From: Litorimonas sp947503715
GTDB lineage: Bacteria; Pseudomonadota; Alphaproteobacteria; Caulobacterales; Maricaulaceae
DNA length: 64,000 nucleotides
Assembly (NCBI RefSeq): GCF_050271975.1
Contig: NZ_CP189850.1
Coordinates: 124,001-188,000, forward strand
Direction: 5' to 3'
Shown piece after piece: positions 26,142 through 35,428 of the stretch (its first letter is position 1; each line of letters opens with the position of its first letter). Position numbers and translations under genes: made by a program. Under the pieces are notes generated by a model. That model had not been told where the DNA came from, did no database searches, and saw nothing but the letters and a program-made list of their open reading frames with translations.

Positions 26142-27881
26142 ATGACCGACAATAATTCCGCAAATGCGGGGAATTCTTTTACCAACGTAAAATCAGGACT
26201 ATCGCGCAGACGCATTTTACAATCAGGACTGGGCGCGACCGCCCTCGGCGGTTTGGCGGCGCAACCCTCTATGGCGCAGGTACCGTTCACATTTGATGCG
26301 CCAACATCCGGGCAAAGCCTGCGCGGCTATCTCGGGCAGAATAGCGGGCATCCCGTCTTGGGTGGAAACCGTTTTGCGCGACGAAATAAATCCACCCGCT
26401 TGCGGATGCAGGCTGCACTCTCTTACAAATCTGATCCCTTACCCGAACAGAAAAACAATGGCGACGAAGGTGCCTATTCAGACAAACGCGGCAGCTACTC
26501 AAAAGCCCTCCCACATGACTCGTTGGGCGAAGTTGATGCCGATGCTTTCCGCCGCATGATCCGGGGTCTGACGACAGGGCGGAGTCGCGACATGGAGCGC
26601 GTCCCATTGGCGGCCGCACGGCGTCTCGCCAACCCACTCGCGTCTTACAAATTCGAAATGACGGGCGTTGACAGTCATCAGACATGGATGCGGCCTGCAC
26701 CGACTTTCCTCGGTAAGGAAACCTCAGCAGAGATGGGCGAGCTTTACTGGAAAGCGCTCTGTCGCGACGTGAACTTCTCGGAATATGACAGCAATCCGCT
26801 TATCACAGCGGCAGTTGCAGACCTCAATGCATTTGAGGAAACTGTCGGACCCAAAGATGGTGGCTCTGTCACATCAGGTACAGTCTTCCGCGGGGAAACG
26901 CCCGGCGACGCGACCGGGCCTTATATCACGCAATTGCTGTTCAAAGACATTCCTTACGGCAATGGACGGATCGTCCAACAATATGACGCGCCTGCACCCG
27001 GTGATGATTTCATGACGACGACATCGGACTGGCTCGGCATTCAAAACGGCGTTGCACCGACGCCTCTTACAAAAGGCGGCGCGCGTTATATCACAGATGC
27101 CCGCGCTCTTGGCGAATATGTCCATACGGATTTCAGTTTTCAGGCCTATCTCAGCGCGGCGCTGATCATCCTCGGTATTCCCGGCAGTTTCGATATCGGA
27201 AATATCTATATCAGCTCGACAAATCAGGGGGCATTCGTCTCCCTCGGTGGACCGGATGTGCTTGACCTTGTGACCAAGGCAGGCAACCTGGCTCTGACCG
27301 GCGCGTGGTATCAGAAATGGCTCGTCCATCGTCGCGCCCGTCCGGAAGTTTATGGCGGTCGGCTGCACAACCAGATTTTCGGGGCGAAGGATTACGGTCT
27401 ACCAGATGAGATCATGAACTCAGATGCCGTCCAACGCACAGTTTCTGCGAACGGCTCAGCGTTCCTCTCGCAGGCCTTTCCCGAAGGGTCCCCGACTCAT
27501 CCGTCCTATCCGGCGGGACATGCCACAATTGCGGGGGCGTGCTGTACGGTACTGAAAGCGTTCTTTGAAGAGTCTATGCCGATACCCGATCCAGTTGTGC
27601 CGGATAGTTCGGGTGCCAATCTTGTGCCCTATTTCGGGCCCGACCTGACCATTGGCGGCGAGATCAACAAACTCGCCAATAATATTGCGCTGGGCCGTGA
27701 TTGGGCCGGCGTGCATTTCCGCAGTGACGGGGTGGACGGTCTGGCCGTGGGCGAGCAGCAGGCCATCGGACTATTGCGCGATTATTCCCTGACCTATCGC
27801 GAGCGCTTTGCCGGATTCACGCTCACAAAGTTCGATGGAAGCCGTATCACAATCGAAAACGGGGTCGTCCTTTCGGCCTAA
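26142..27881 (+). CDS. Vanadium haloperoxidase-like protein of algal type, Tat-exported
   Basis: 579 residues. The twin-arginine signal SRRRILQSGLGATALGG and AQPSMAQ cleavage region indicate folded export. The vanadate-pocket pattern follows the algal bromoperoxidases: K392 and R400 (KWLVHRRARPE, spacing 8), H453 and H460 in HPSYPAGHA (spacing 7), R519 and H525 in GRDWAGVH (spacing 6). The Ser that hydrogen-bonds vanadate in the known enzymes (SGH) is Ala458 here (AGH). It belongs to the PAP2/haloperoxidase superfamily. Halide oxidation with peroxide is likely but the Ser-to-Ala change may alter activity, and phosphatase activity cannot be excluded. Confidence 0.85.
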   Translation: MTDNNSANAGNSFTNVKSGLSRRRILQSGLGATALGGLAAQPSMAQVPFTFDAPTSGQSLRGYLGQNSGHPVLGGNRFARRNKSTRLRMQAALSYKSDPLPEQKNNGDEGAYSDKRGSYSKALPHDSLGEVDADAFRRMIRGLTTGRSRDMERVPLAAARRLANPLASYKFEMTGVDSHQTWMRPAPTFLGKETSAEMGELYWKALCRDVNFSEYDSNPLITAAVADLNAFEETVGPKDGGSVTSGTVFRGETPGDATGPYITQLLFKDIPYGNGRIVQQYDAPAPGDDFMTTTSDWLGIQNGVAPTPLTKGGARYITDARALGEYVHTDFSFQAYLSAALIILGIPGSFDIGNIYISSTNQGAFVSLGGPDVLDLVTKAGNLALTGAWYQKWLVHRRARPEVYGGRLHNQIFGAKDYGLPDEIMNSDAVQRTVSANGSAFLSQAFPEGSPTHPSYPAGHATIAGACCTVLKAFFEESMPIPDPVVPDSSGANLVPYFGPDLTIGGEINKLANNIALGRDWAGVHFRSDGVDGLAVGEQQAIGLLRDYSLTYRERFAGFTLTKFDGSRITIENGVVLSA

Positions 27882-27987
27882 TCAACGCAGTCCGTTCCGT
27901 TGACAGGCGGCGTATAGGAGCCTACGCGCCGCCTTGAATATATGAAAAGACCGTGACGGGTCTATTGACCCAATGATGCGGAACTCC

Positions 27988-29571
27988 ATGACATCCTTTA
28001 AAAGCCTGAATTTGTGCGAGCCCTTGGCCCGCGCGCTCGACGACCTTGGCCACGATACGCCGACTCCTATCCAATCACAGGCCATTCCGCCCGCAATGGA
28101 AGGCCGGGACGTGATGGGCATTGCCCAGACGGGAACGGGGAAGACAGCCGGATTCTCACTGCCTACGCTGCACCATATTTTCACGGAGGATATGGAGCCG
28201 CCCAAACGCGGCGCCCGCGTGCTCATCCTCGCGCCCACACGCGAACTGGCCAGCCAGATTGCGGAGAGCGTGCGCGGCTATGGACGTCATATGCCGTTTT
28301 TGTCCGTGGCCTGCGTCTTTGGCGGCGTGCCGATTAATCGCCAGATCAAGAAAGTATCGGGCGGTGTTGACGTCCTCGTCGCGACACCCGGACGACTAAT
28401 TGATTTGCTGGATCGTAAAGCTGTTAAGATTGATCAAGTTGAGGTCCTCATTCTTGATGAAGCCGACCAGATGATGGATATGGGTTTCATCCATGCCCTA
28501 AAAAAGATCGTACCCCTCGTCCCGAAAAACCGTCAGACGCTGTTCTTCTCGGCCACTCTCGCACCGAAGATAAAACAGCTCTCCAAGCAGTTCCTAAAAG
28601 ACCCGGTCCACGTCTCCGTGACGCCCGCCAATACGACGGCGGAGAAAGTCACGCAGAGCATGATCCGCCTGACCATGGCGGAAAAGCAGGAACGGCTCGC
28701 CATTGAACTCACCCGCGAAGATGTGGGTCGCTCTCTCGTCTTCACGCGGACGAAACATGGTGCAGACCGCGTGGTCAAACGTCTCGCAAAGGTTGGCATC
28801 GCTGCCGTCGCCATTCACGGTAATAAGTCACAAGGTCAGCGCACCCGCGCACTGGAGGCGTTCCGCTCCGGCAATGTGAATGTCATGGTGGCCACCGATG
28901 TGGCGGCACGCGGCATTGATATTCCCGACATCACTCATGTGTTTAACTTCGAAATCCCGAATGTCGCCGAGCAATATGTTCACCGTATCGGACGGACAGC
29001 CCGGGCCAACGCGTCGGGTAAAGCCATCGCGCTCGTCGCCACGGATAAGGGGAATGATGAGCTGAAATATCTTCGCGATATTGAAAAACTCCTTAAGGAG
29101 AAAATTCCTGAAGCCAAGGATACGAGCGATCTCCCTGATCTTCTCAGAGCTCTGAAATCCCGCAAGCCTATTGTCATCGACACAAAACCGCATGTCGAAA
29201 CCCGTAAGGGTCGGGGAAAGTCCAAGAAGAAAAAAGGGCGTTTCAGCAAAGACCGCGCAAAATCGTCTGACGGCCCCCGTCAGGATAAACCGCGTTCTGA
29301 TAATTCGAGGTCTGATAATACTAGGGCTGAAAAACCGAAATCAGATCGCCCGCAACCCTCTCGTGAAGGCCGCTCCCGCAAAGCCCCAACGCGCGACGCC
29401 AAACCTAAAATGTCGGGCAGTGCGGACGCAAACCCAAGCCGAGGCCGTGTCAAACCAGCAGGCGAAACGCCGAAGCCCGCATGCGGGTCTGGTGGAGACA
29501 CACCGCCGCGTCGTCGAAACAAGAAACGCCCAAATCGCAATCGAAATAAAGGCTCGCGTCAGGACGGTTAA
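27988..29571 (+). CDS. DEAD-box RNA helicase (RhlE-like)
   Basis: 527 residues from ATG 27988, preceded by GGAA; another ATG lies five codons upstream. Q motif (TPIQSQAIPPAMEGRD), Walker A AQTGTGKT, LDEADQMMDMGF (DEAD), SAT (FFSATL), then the second RecA domain with ATDVAARGIDIP and HRIGRTARA. The last 150 residues are basic, Ser/Arg/Pro-rich and low in complexity, as in RhlE-type helicases that unwind rRNA or mRNA structure in the cold. The 3' end overlaps the convergent DoxX gene by four bases. Confidence 0.95.
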   Translation: MTSFKSLNLCEPLARALDDLGHDTPTPIQSQAIPPAMEGRDVMGIAQTGTGKTAGFSLPTLHHIFTEDMEPPKRGARVLILAPTRELASQIAESVRGYGRHMPFLSVACVFGGVPINRQIKKVSGGVDVLVATPGRLIDLLDRKAVKIDQVEVLILDEADQMMDMGFIHALKKIVPLVPKNRQTLFFSATLAPKIKQLSKQFLKDPVHVSVTPANTTAEKVTQSMIRLTMAEKQERLAIELTREDVGRSLVFTRTKHGADRVVKRLAKVGIAAVAIHGNKSQGQRTRALEAFRSGNVNVMVATDVAARGIDIPDITHVFNFEIPNVAEQYVHRIGRTARANASGKAIALVATDKGNDELKYLRDIEKLLKEKIPEAKDTSDLPDLLRALKSRKPIVIDTKPHVETRKGRGKSKKKKGRFSKDRAKSSDGPRQDKPRSDNSRSDNTRAEKPKSDRPQPSREGRSRKAPTRDAKPKMSGSADANPSRGRVKPAGETPKPACGSGGDTPPRRRNKKRPNRNRNKGSRQDG

Positions 29572-29936
29572 CGCGTCACCCAGAGGATCAAGGCGATGAG
29601 TGGGAATTGCATCGCCACCCTGCCCCATAAAACAGCAGGGTCATTTCCCAACTCGCCCAAGGGCATCCCGCTCAGCGCCATGTAAATATTGGCGGGTAGG
29701 ACGGCGAGTAAAAAGAGCGACAGTAGGATGCCGACACGCGGTCTGAAATGCGGGCAGAGCAGCATGATCGCGAACCCGATCTCCATAAGACCCGTGATCC
29801 AAACGATGAGATAGGGAAAGGGCAGCAGCGGCGGCACAATGGCCGCGAAACTATCATCCGCTAAAAAATGCGACACGCCTGCAAACAGGAAAAAGGCTGA
29901 CAGGCCGTAAACGATAATGAGCTTGAAGGTTTTCAC
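29568..29936 (-). CDS. DoxX-family membrane protein
   Basis: 122 residues with four membrane segments. LIIVYGLSAFFLFAGVSHFL, then WITGLMEIGFAIMLL and ILLSLFLLAVLPANIYMAL, match the DoxX/DoxD-like family with its helix-start Gly and polar residues. Members are linked to respiratory or redox stress functions, but no reaction is settled for this type. It begins nine bases before the end of the MscS-type gene upstream on the same strand, so both may share a transcript. Confidence 0.85.
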   Translation of the reverse strand: MKTFKLIIVYGLSAFFLFAGVSHFLADDSFAAIVPPLLPFPYLIVWITGLMEIGFAIMLLCPHFRPRVGILLSLFLLAVLPANIYMALSGMPLGELGNDPAVLWGRVAMQFPLIALILWVTR

Positions 29937-29945
29937 GGATCAAGG

Positions 29946-31238
29946 CTACTCGGTCGGCTTGCTATCATCCAGCAGATTATCCTCATCAGCTTCGGACAGT
30001 TCCTCTTCCAATTTCGTATCAATCGTCGTGTCAGGTGTGACGTCCACCATGAGCGCTTCGGCCGGTTTTTTGGACTTTGGCTTTGGCGTTTGGTCCGAGG
30101 GGATATTAAGTTCAGTTCCTGCCAAATTATCCAGTTTTACCCGGTAAATAGGCTCGGGCAGGGAGAAACCTTCCGCCTCCAACTTATCCTTCACGCCCCG
30201 AATGGAATAACTCCGGGCTTTGCCAAAATCGGCAGATGTCTGATCAACCCAACCGGTGAATTTAATGATGATATTAGAATCGCCCACTTCGGAAATTACG
30301 GCGCCCGGTCCGGGCTTATCGAGAACAAAAGCATTGGCCCGCATAACATCGAGACCAATTTTCATCGCCGCAACGGGATCATCGGCTGCATCCACGCCGA
30401 GCGCAAAACTGAAACGGCGTTCCGGGTTAGTCGTATAATTCAGGATGACAGCTTTGAAGACCGTGGCATTGGGAATGCGAAGATGATTTCCGTCCAATGT
30501 CATCATGATCGTTGCGCGACTGGTCAGACGCATGACCTTGCCCTGATGTTCTCCAATCAGGACATGATCCCCCTGACGAAACGGTTGCCGCAGCGAGAGC
30601 ATGATAGAGGCCAGGTAGTTTTCCAACGTGTCCCGTACGGCGAAACCAATCGCAATCCCGACAACACCCGCCCCTCCGAGAATCGTCGCAATCATTGCCT
30701 GTGCGCCGAGTAGGTTTAGTGCCCCCACAAGACCAATAATGATAAATAACACACGGACAGTTTGAGATAATAATTCCGCCAGAAACGGATTGGGGGCGAT
30801 CTTTCGCCAGAACTTTTGCAAATTCGCAACCACACCGCCAAGCCAGAAGAAAATTGCAAAAACCAAGAGGGCCAGCCCGATAATGGGCAGGGCCTGTGTG
30901 ATGTCTGATACATCCTTCTGCAATCCTGTCAGCGCCTCGCCGACATCGCTGTCGCCAACCAATGTGCGGTCAATCTGGTCTTGGATATAGACCGTTCCGT
31001 CCTGCGTTTTCGCGATCTCCATTGCGTCTTTTGCCAGCTCTGAATTCGCGATCTCGCCGGAGAGCGTAACGACACCATTTTCAACGGCGACGGTCACCCC
31101 GGAAAGACTGTCTGTGCTTTTATAGATGGCGGTCAGCCGCGTTTGCAACGCCTCATCCCCTGCAGACAAGTCCTGCGCGAATGCGGAGACGGCCAGAGCC
31201 ATGAAAAGACTGACTATGAAAATAAAAACGAAGCGCAT
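29946..31238 (-). CDS. MscS-type mechanosensitive channel with N-terminal BON domain
   Basis: 430 residues. A signal peptide (about 1-21, ending AFAQ) is followed by a periplasmic BON domain at about 25-90 (VTVAVENGVVTLSGEIANSE). Three membrane segments at about 108-205 end in the glycine/alanine-rich pore helix (ILGGAGVVGIAIGFAVRDTLENYLASIML). The MscS beta and alpha/beta domains follow up to about residue 385. The C-terminus is acidic. BON domains bind membranes, so the extra domain may sense or anchor to the envelope. The channel releases solutes on osmotic downshift. Confidence 0.9.
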   Translation of the reverse strand: MRFVFIFIVSLFMALAVSAFAQDLSAGDEALQTRLTAIYKSTDSLSGVTVAVENGVVTLSGEIANSELAKDAMEIAKTQDGTVYIQDQIDRTLVGDSDVGEALTGLQKDVSDITQALPIIGLALLVFAIFFWLGGVVANLQKFWRKIAPNPFLAELLSQTVRVLFIIIGLVGALNLLGAQAMIATILGGAGVVGIAIGFAVRDTLENYLASIMLSLRQPFRQGDHVLIGEHQGKVMRLTSRATIMMTLDGNHLRIPNATVFKAVILNYTTNPERRFSFALGVDAADDPVAAMKIGLDVMRANAFVLDKPGPGAVISEVGDSNIIIKFTGWVDQTSADFGKARSYSIRGVKDKLEAEGFSLPEPIYRVKLDNLAGTELNIPSDQTPKPKSKKPAEALMVDVTPDTTIDTKLEEELSEADEDNLLDDSKPTE

Positions 31239-31353
31239 GTGATAATCCTATTCCACGCTCTTAGAGCATATGAGCGGGGAGGATGCGAGGTGCTGAGGGC
31301 ATTGAATTTAGAACGTCAGATCCTGAAGCTTACGACTTTGACGTTTCGCGGGT

Positions 31354-31447
31354 GGAAGGCCGGGTCCTGACCCGAGAAAGACTCGTTACGGCTGCTGCGT
31401 TCCCGCCCTGACCGGGTTGGCGAGGATCTCGTCCAGGCCGACCTTCC
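31354..31447 (-). ncRNA. ffs: Signal recognition particle RNA (4.5S type)
   Basis: On the minus strand a 94-nt RNA folds into one long hairpin. The ends GGAAGG (5') and CCTTCC (3') pair, and the conserved domain IV core reads GGTCAGG-GCG-GGAA-CGC-AGCAGCC: the GGAA tetraloop with both sides of the Ffh-binding internal loops. With Ffh and FtsY it targets membrane proteins during translation. Exact ends are inferred from the outer pairing. It sits between the outer-membrane protein terminator and the BON-MscS gene. Confidence 0.92.
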
Positions 31448-31496
31448 GAGGCGCGATGTAGCGGGGCGTTGGGCTGCGTACAAGGGTTGCGGACAC

Positions 31497-31530
31497 AAAA
31501 AAGGCCCGGTCGCAAAACCGGGCCTTTCTC
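31497..31530 (-). terminator. Rho-independent terminator of the outer-membrane protein gene
   Basis: Arms 31500-31510 and 31517-31527 (AAAGGCCCGGT / ACCGGGCCTTT) around a 6-nt loop; on the minus strand a run of six U follows. It lies 20 bp past the stop at 31548 and separates that gene from the SRP RNA. Confidence 0.9.
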
Positions 31531-31547
31531 ATAAAAATCACCAAAAC

Positions 31548-32072
31548 TTAGAATTTGCGCACATAAGCAATCGAGTAAACGTCAGATGTACCGGACACGT
31601 CCACGCCATTTATGTTGTCATCGGAGCTATCATAAAGTGTGATATCAGCCCGAATGCCGTTCAGGTCGTTGATCATATATTCCGCACCCGCACCATAGGC
31701 GAAACCATCAAAGTCAAGCGAGTCGTCAATACCGTTACCTTCGGCACCAAACTGCGTGAAGTGGTAACCACCACGGGCGAAGAGACTGAACTGCTCTCCC
31801 ACAGGAATGGAGCCACGAACGAAGGCTGCGACGGAGTAGTCAACACCGACATCGACGCCTTGGACTTCGTCATCAATAATACCAAAGCTACCTTGGCCTT
31901 CTACAGAGAAGTTTTCTGTGAACTGGTAACCTGCACGCGCTGCGAGGGAATATGCGTCAAATTCCACGGCATCGACGCCGAGGTTGATATAGGCACCTGT
32001 ATCCTGAGCCTGTGCGGATGTCGCAAAGGCTGTGAGAGCTGTGGCTGCGAGAGCGGCTTTCAAAAATTTCAT
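31548..32072 (-). CDS. Outer-membrane beta-barrel protein
   Basis: 174 residues. Signal peptide MKFLKAALAATALTAFATSAQA, then a small OmpA/OmpW-like barrel of about eight strands with alternating aromatic and polar residues, ending in a terminal Phe (SIAYVRKF), the signal for BAM insertion. Strongly acidic loops. It has its own terminator and a 170-bp leader region, consistent with high expression as a single gene. Function in the outer membrane unknown. Confidence 0.88.
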   Translation of the reverse strand: MKFLKAALAATALTAFATSAQAQDTGAYINLGVDAVEFDAYSLAARAGYQFTENFSVEGQGSFGIIDDEVQGVDVGVDYSVAAFVRGSIPVGEQFSLFARGGYHFTQFGAEGNGIDDSLDFDGFAYGAGAEYMINDLNGIRADITLYDSSDDNINGVDVSGTSDVYSIAYVRKF

Positions 32073-32286
32073 GTCTTTTCCTTTTCTAATCTAAGACGGC
32101 GCGCCCCATCCGGCAGTAAGAATGGATAAACAAGCGCGATGTTCCGCAATTTAAGAGAGAAGAGCCACACTGTGTTATTTTTACAACTGTTTGTGACGGC
32201 CATGTCATAGACATTACGCGAAACTGAACAAAACCCAGATAAAATTGCTATTTGATTTCATGCGCGTAAGGTTCCAAGGCGAACTC

Positions 32287-33207
32287 ATGACAGAACAAAA
32301 CTCCACTTTCGCACCCGATACACCCATCCCTTTTGCAGGCGACCCTCTCGATTATGCAGAAGATAAACGTGACGGTGAAACCCTACAAAAACTGATTGGC
32401 CAGACAAATGCCCGGGCCGTGATCCTGCATAAAGGAAAGATCGGGATTGGCGATGGCGGTCGCCCGCATCGTATCCACCCGTCCGAGCTTATCGGTCACA
32501 ACCTGCATAATCCCGGCCCGGTCTTTTTAGGTCTGGACGGAGAGCGTCCCATCTTTGCCGCGAGCCTCGCCAATCCCGAGGAATTTCTGCCGGAGGAAAA
32601 CTATGTCGAATTGCGTGGATTGGGCGGACACCTCCCACCTGCAGACCTTGCGCTCGTTGGACGCGCGAAATCACTGTTTGATTGGCATCATACGCATCGG
32701 CACTGTGTGTCTTGTGGCGGGCAAACGGTGGGTAAGGATGGCGGCGCGAAACAGCAATGTACGGGCTGCAATCTCGAATCCTTCCCGCGTATCAATCCTG
32801 TTGTGATTATGCTCGTCACGGATGGCGACCGTATATTGCTGGGCCGCGGACCCGGCTGGCCGGAAGGATTCATGTCGGCCCTCGCGGGATTTGTCTCCCC
32901 CGGAGAAACACCGGAAGAAGCCGCAATGCGGGAAGTCGAGGAAGAGTCGGGTATTAAGACGAAAAACCCGAAATACATGTTCTCGCAGCCTTGGCCTTAT
33001 CCGTCACAACTCATGATGGGCATCCGTTTGGAAGCCATCAACACCGATATTTCCATTGACCCAAAGGAGTTAGAAGAAGCCCGCTGGTTCACGCGCGAAG
33101 ACGTCGCAGCCGTATTTGAAAAACGGGGCGAGGCGTTTAAACGCCCGCCGCGGTCAACCATCGCGCATCAAATTATCCGCGCGTGGTTGGGTGAGACGGC
33201 CGCCTAG
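32287..33207 (+). CDS. nudC: NAD(+) diphosphatase / RNA decapping Nudix enzyme
   Basis: 306 residues from ATG 32287 (AAGGCG before it; in-frame upstream codons lack similarity). A four-Cys zinc knuckle (CVSCGGQ and CTGCNLE) precedes the Nudix box GFVSPGETPEEAAMREVEEE, with the NudC-specific SQPWPYPSQLMMGI after it. NudC splits NADH to NMNH and AMP and removes NAD caps from RNA 5' ends. Confidence 0.95.
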   Translation: MTEQNSTFAPDTPIPFAGDPLDYAEDKRDGETLQKLIGQTNARAVILHKGKIGIGDGGRPHRIHPSELIGHNLHNPGPVFLGLDGERPIFAASLANPEEFLPEENYVELRGLGGHLPPADLALVGRAKSLFDWHHTHRHCVSCGGQTVGKDGGAKQQCTGCNLESFPRINPVVIMLVTDGDRILLGRGPGWPEGFMSALAGFVSPGETPEEAAMREVEEESGIKTKNPKYMFSQPWPYPSQLMMGIRLEAINTDISIDPKELEEARWFTREDVAAVFEKRGEAFKRPPRSTIAHQIIRAWLGETAA

Positions 33208-33213
33208 CCAGGC

Positions 33214-33675
33214 CTATTTGCTGATAAGGTCCGGCCATTTCTGGTCCGCTTTTTCAATAAAACTGACGCGTTTTTTATCCCAACGGCGCTGGATCCGCGC
33301 ATTATAGTTGAAATAGAGCCGTCCATCCTCAACCGCCCAATGTTCAGGATTGCCCTCGGCCAGTTTACCTTTGGCCACCGCCCACGCACAATAGCCGCCA
33401 TATTGGGGTTCGAACTGTTCGGGATTGGTCAGGAACAGGTCCTTATTCGCTTGGCTGAAAAAGAACCAATCCGCCCCTTTATATCGCGTTGAAAATTCCA
33501 GCTTACCCGGCTGTGGTTTGCCGGAAAAGAAGCTGACAACATCCATACCGTTAGCGGCGACATTATCGCGCCAATTCGTGTGAACGGCATCCGGCGCGGC
33601 GAAAGCCGAAACGGGAAAGAGAAGAAGGCTAACGCCCAAAGATGCGGCAAAAAATGTTTTCAGCATGACTATCAT
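33214..33675 (-). CDS. Exported YHS-domain protein
   Basis: 153 residues from ATG 33675; ATG 33666 is possible. A signal peptide (FFAASLGVSLLLFPVSAFAA) leads into a YHS-like domain (GMDVVSFFSGKPQPGKLEFS, ADWFFFSQANKDLFLTNPEQ, YGGYCAWAVAKGK). YHS domains are thought to bind metal or heme. Located just past pheA on the same strand (start 38 bp upstream of the pheA stop). Confidence 0.85.
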   Translation of the reverse strand: MIVMLKTFFAASLGVSLLLFPVSAFAAPDAVHTNWRDNVAANGMDVVSFFSGKPQPGKLEFSTRYKGADWFFFSQANKDLFLTNPEQFEPQYGGYCAWAVAKGKLAEGNPEHWAVEDGRLYFNYNARIQRRWDKKRVSFIEKADQKWPDLISK

Positions 33676-33712
33676 ATAGTTTCGGACGGACTGCCGCTCA
33701 AGGCGTGGCGTA

Positions 33713-34552
33713 TCACGCTTTCGCGTGACGAATTTCATCCATGGGATAAGTCCCTAAATGCGTAATACTCTCGGAGAAGAAAGCCAGTTCCTCCAGCGCG
33801 TTTTTCATGGCGGGGCTTTCAATATGACCTTCGACATCCGCGTAAAACTGCGCGGCCTTGAATGAGCCCCCGACCATATAGCTCTCCAGCTTTGTCAGGT
33901 TCAGCCCGTTAGACGCAAACCCGCCCAGCGCTTTATAGAGCGCGGACGGGACAGACCGGACTTTAAAGACGAAAGAACTGACGCTGGGAGTCTGAACATC
34001 CGGCATATCGGCCGTGGCCGATAGGACGATAAAACGCGTCGTGTTGTGATCTGCGTCCTGAATATCCGGCACGAGAATGTCCAATCCATAACTCTCCGCC
34101 GAGAGTTTCGAGGCCACCGCCGCCACAGTCTTATCGCGAAGTTCTGCGACTTTGCGGGCCGCCCCCGCCGTATCCACATCGACAAAAGGATCAATATCAT
34201 GTTGGGTCAGAAAATTCCGAACCTGCGCCAGCGCCATATGATGCGACCGCGCTGTTTTAATGTCTGAAAGAACCGCCCCCTTCACCCCCAGTAATTGATG
34301 ATGAATAGGCAGGTAACGTTCACCCACAATTGATAACCCACCGCCAGGCAGGAGGTGATAAATATCACTGACCCGTCCCGCGACAGTGTTCTCAACGGGA
34401 ATCATGGCGAGGCTGGCCGTCCCCGACCTCACGGCCTCAAACGCCTTGGCAAAGCTCTGGCAGGCCCGCGCCTCATACTCTGGATAAAATTGGGAGCAGG
34501 CCAGATGGGAATAGGCTCCGGGCTCTCCCTGATAGACGATGATATCACGCAT
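33713..34552 (-). CDS. pheA: Prephenate dehydratase
   Basis: 279 residues from ATG 34552, where the conserved MRDIIVYQGEPGAYSHLAC begins. The catalytic domain shows NTVAGRV and the TTRF motif (DHNTTRFIVLS). A C-terminal ACT domain (about 200-275) senses phenylalanine, where LTKLESYMVGG replaces the classical ESRP, as is usual in alphaproteobacteria. There is no chorismate mutase domain. It makes phenylpyruvate for phenylalanine synthesis. Acts in the cytosol. Confidence 0.95.
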   Translation of the reverse strand: MRDIIVYQGEPGAYSHLACSQFYPEYEARACQSFAKAFEAVRSGTASLAMIPVENTVAGRVSDIYHLLPGGGLSIVGERYLPIHHQLLGVKGAVLSDIKTARSHHMALAQVRNFLTQHDIDPFVDVDTAGAARKVAELRDKTVAAVASKLSAESYGLDILVPDIQDADHNTTRFIVLSATADMPDVQTPSVSSFVFKVRSVPSALYKALGGFASNGLNLTKLESYMVGGSFKAAQFYADVEGHIESPAMKNALEELAFFSESITHLGTYPMDEIRHAKA

Positions 34553-34722
34553 TTGAAACCTTTCGCGCGAATGGCGCTTTCCAGACCTGTATAAACCGCT
34601 CGCGACGCTTGGCCGCAAGGGGTTTTCCGTTTGCATTTCCGTCATATATTTATAAGAGACTGCGCGATGAGGGACTCCCCCAGCGGGCAAACCCTATAGA
34701 CTGCAGATAACAGGATTTCGTC

Positions 34723-35370
34723 ATGGACGATTTAGGTTTTAACAAAATTGCCGGGGCAGTGCTCGCTACGGGCTTGGGCATCATGATCCTCATGAAACTG
34801 CCTGCCATTCTTATGCCCGATGCGGATGAGTCGATTGCATATAAAGTCGGGCCGATTGAAACAACGACAGTAGAAGCCGATGTCGACCTCCCCTTCCCGC
34901 AAGCAGATTGGGTGGCCGCGATGGATGCTGCTAAGGGTGCGAAAGTCTTTAAGAAATGTACGTCCTGCCACAATGTAGAAGATGGCGGCGCAAATGGCAC
35001 AGGCCCAAATCTTTATGCCGTTGTCGGGGCGGATAAAGCCTCCCATGCAGACTATAGCTATTCCGCAGCGCTTGACGCATTACCCGGCGAGTGGACATAT
35101 GAAAACTTGGACGGCTATCTTGAAAAGCCAAGCGCCTATGCCCCCGGCACGAAGATGAACTTTATCGGCCTCAAAAAGCCTGCGGACCGTGCGGCCGTGA
35201 TTGAATATCTCCGCGTAAACGGCTCACAGTCTTTAGCAAAGCCGGAACCTGCCGTCGCAGAACTCGAAATCTCCACACCACTGGAAGAGCCGATTGTCGA
35301 AACAGAGCAATCCATGGAAGAGCCACCGGTTGACGTCACCGACGAAACCGTTGTTGAACCAACAGAGTAA
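34723..35370 (+). CDS. Membrane-anchored class I cytochrome c
   Basis: 215 residues. An N-terminal anchor (about 8-32) is not cleaved. One heme is held by C79-T-S-C82-H83, with M145 as axial ligand (PGTKMNFIGL). The fold is that of short cytochrome c of the CycM/c552 type, which passes electrons from the bc1 complex to the cytochrome oxidase. A Glu/Pro-rich tail of about 50 residues follows. A strong terminator stands 24 bp past the stop. Confidence 0.92.
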   Translation: MDDLGFNKIAGAVLATGLGIMILMKLPAILMPDADESIAYKVGPIETTTVEADVDLPFPQADWVAAMDAAKGAKVFKKCTSCHNVEDGGANGTGPNLYAVVGADKASHADYSYSAALDALPGEWTYENLDGYLEKPSAYAPGTKMNFIGLKKPADRAAVIEYLRVNGSQSLAKPEPAVAELEISTPLEEPIVETEQSMEEPPVDVTDETVVEPTE

Positions 35371-35393
35371 GCTCAAAATATAACGGACTTTCG

Positions 35394-35424
35394 AAAAGGC
35401 CCGCTTTGTCGGGCCTTTTTCTTT
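35394..35424. terminator. Bidirectional rho-independent terminator
   Basis: Arms 35394-35403 and 35410-35419 (AAAAGGCCCG / CGGGCCTTTT) with T runs on the plus and A runs on the left side. It serves the cytochrome c gene and the convergent NlpC/P60 gene. Confidence 0.9.
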
Positions 35425-35428
35425 GCGC

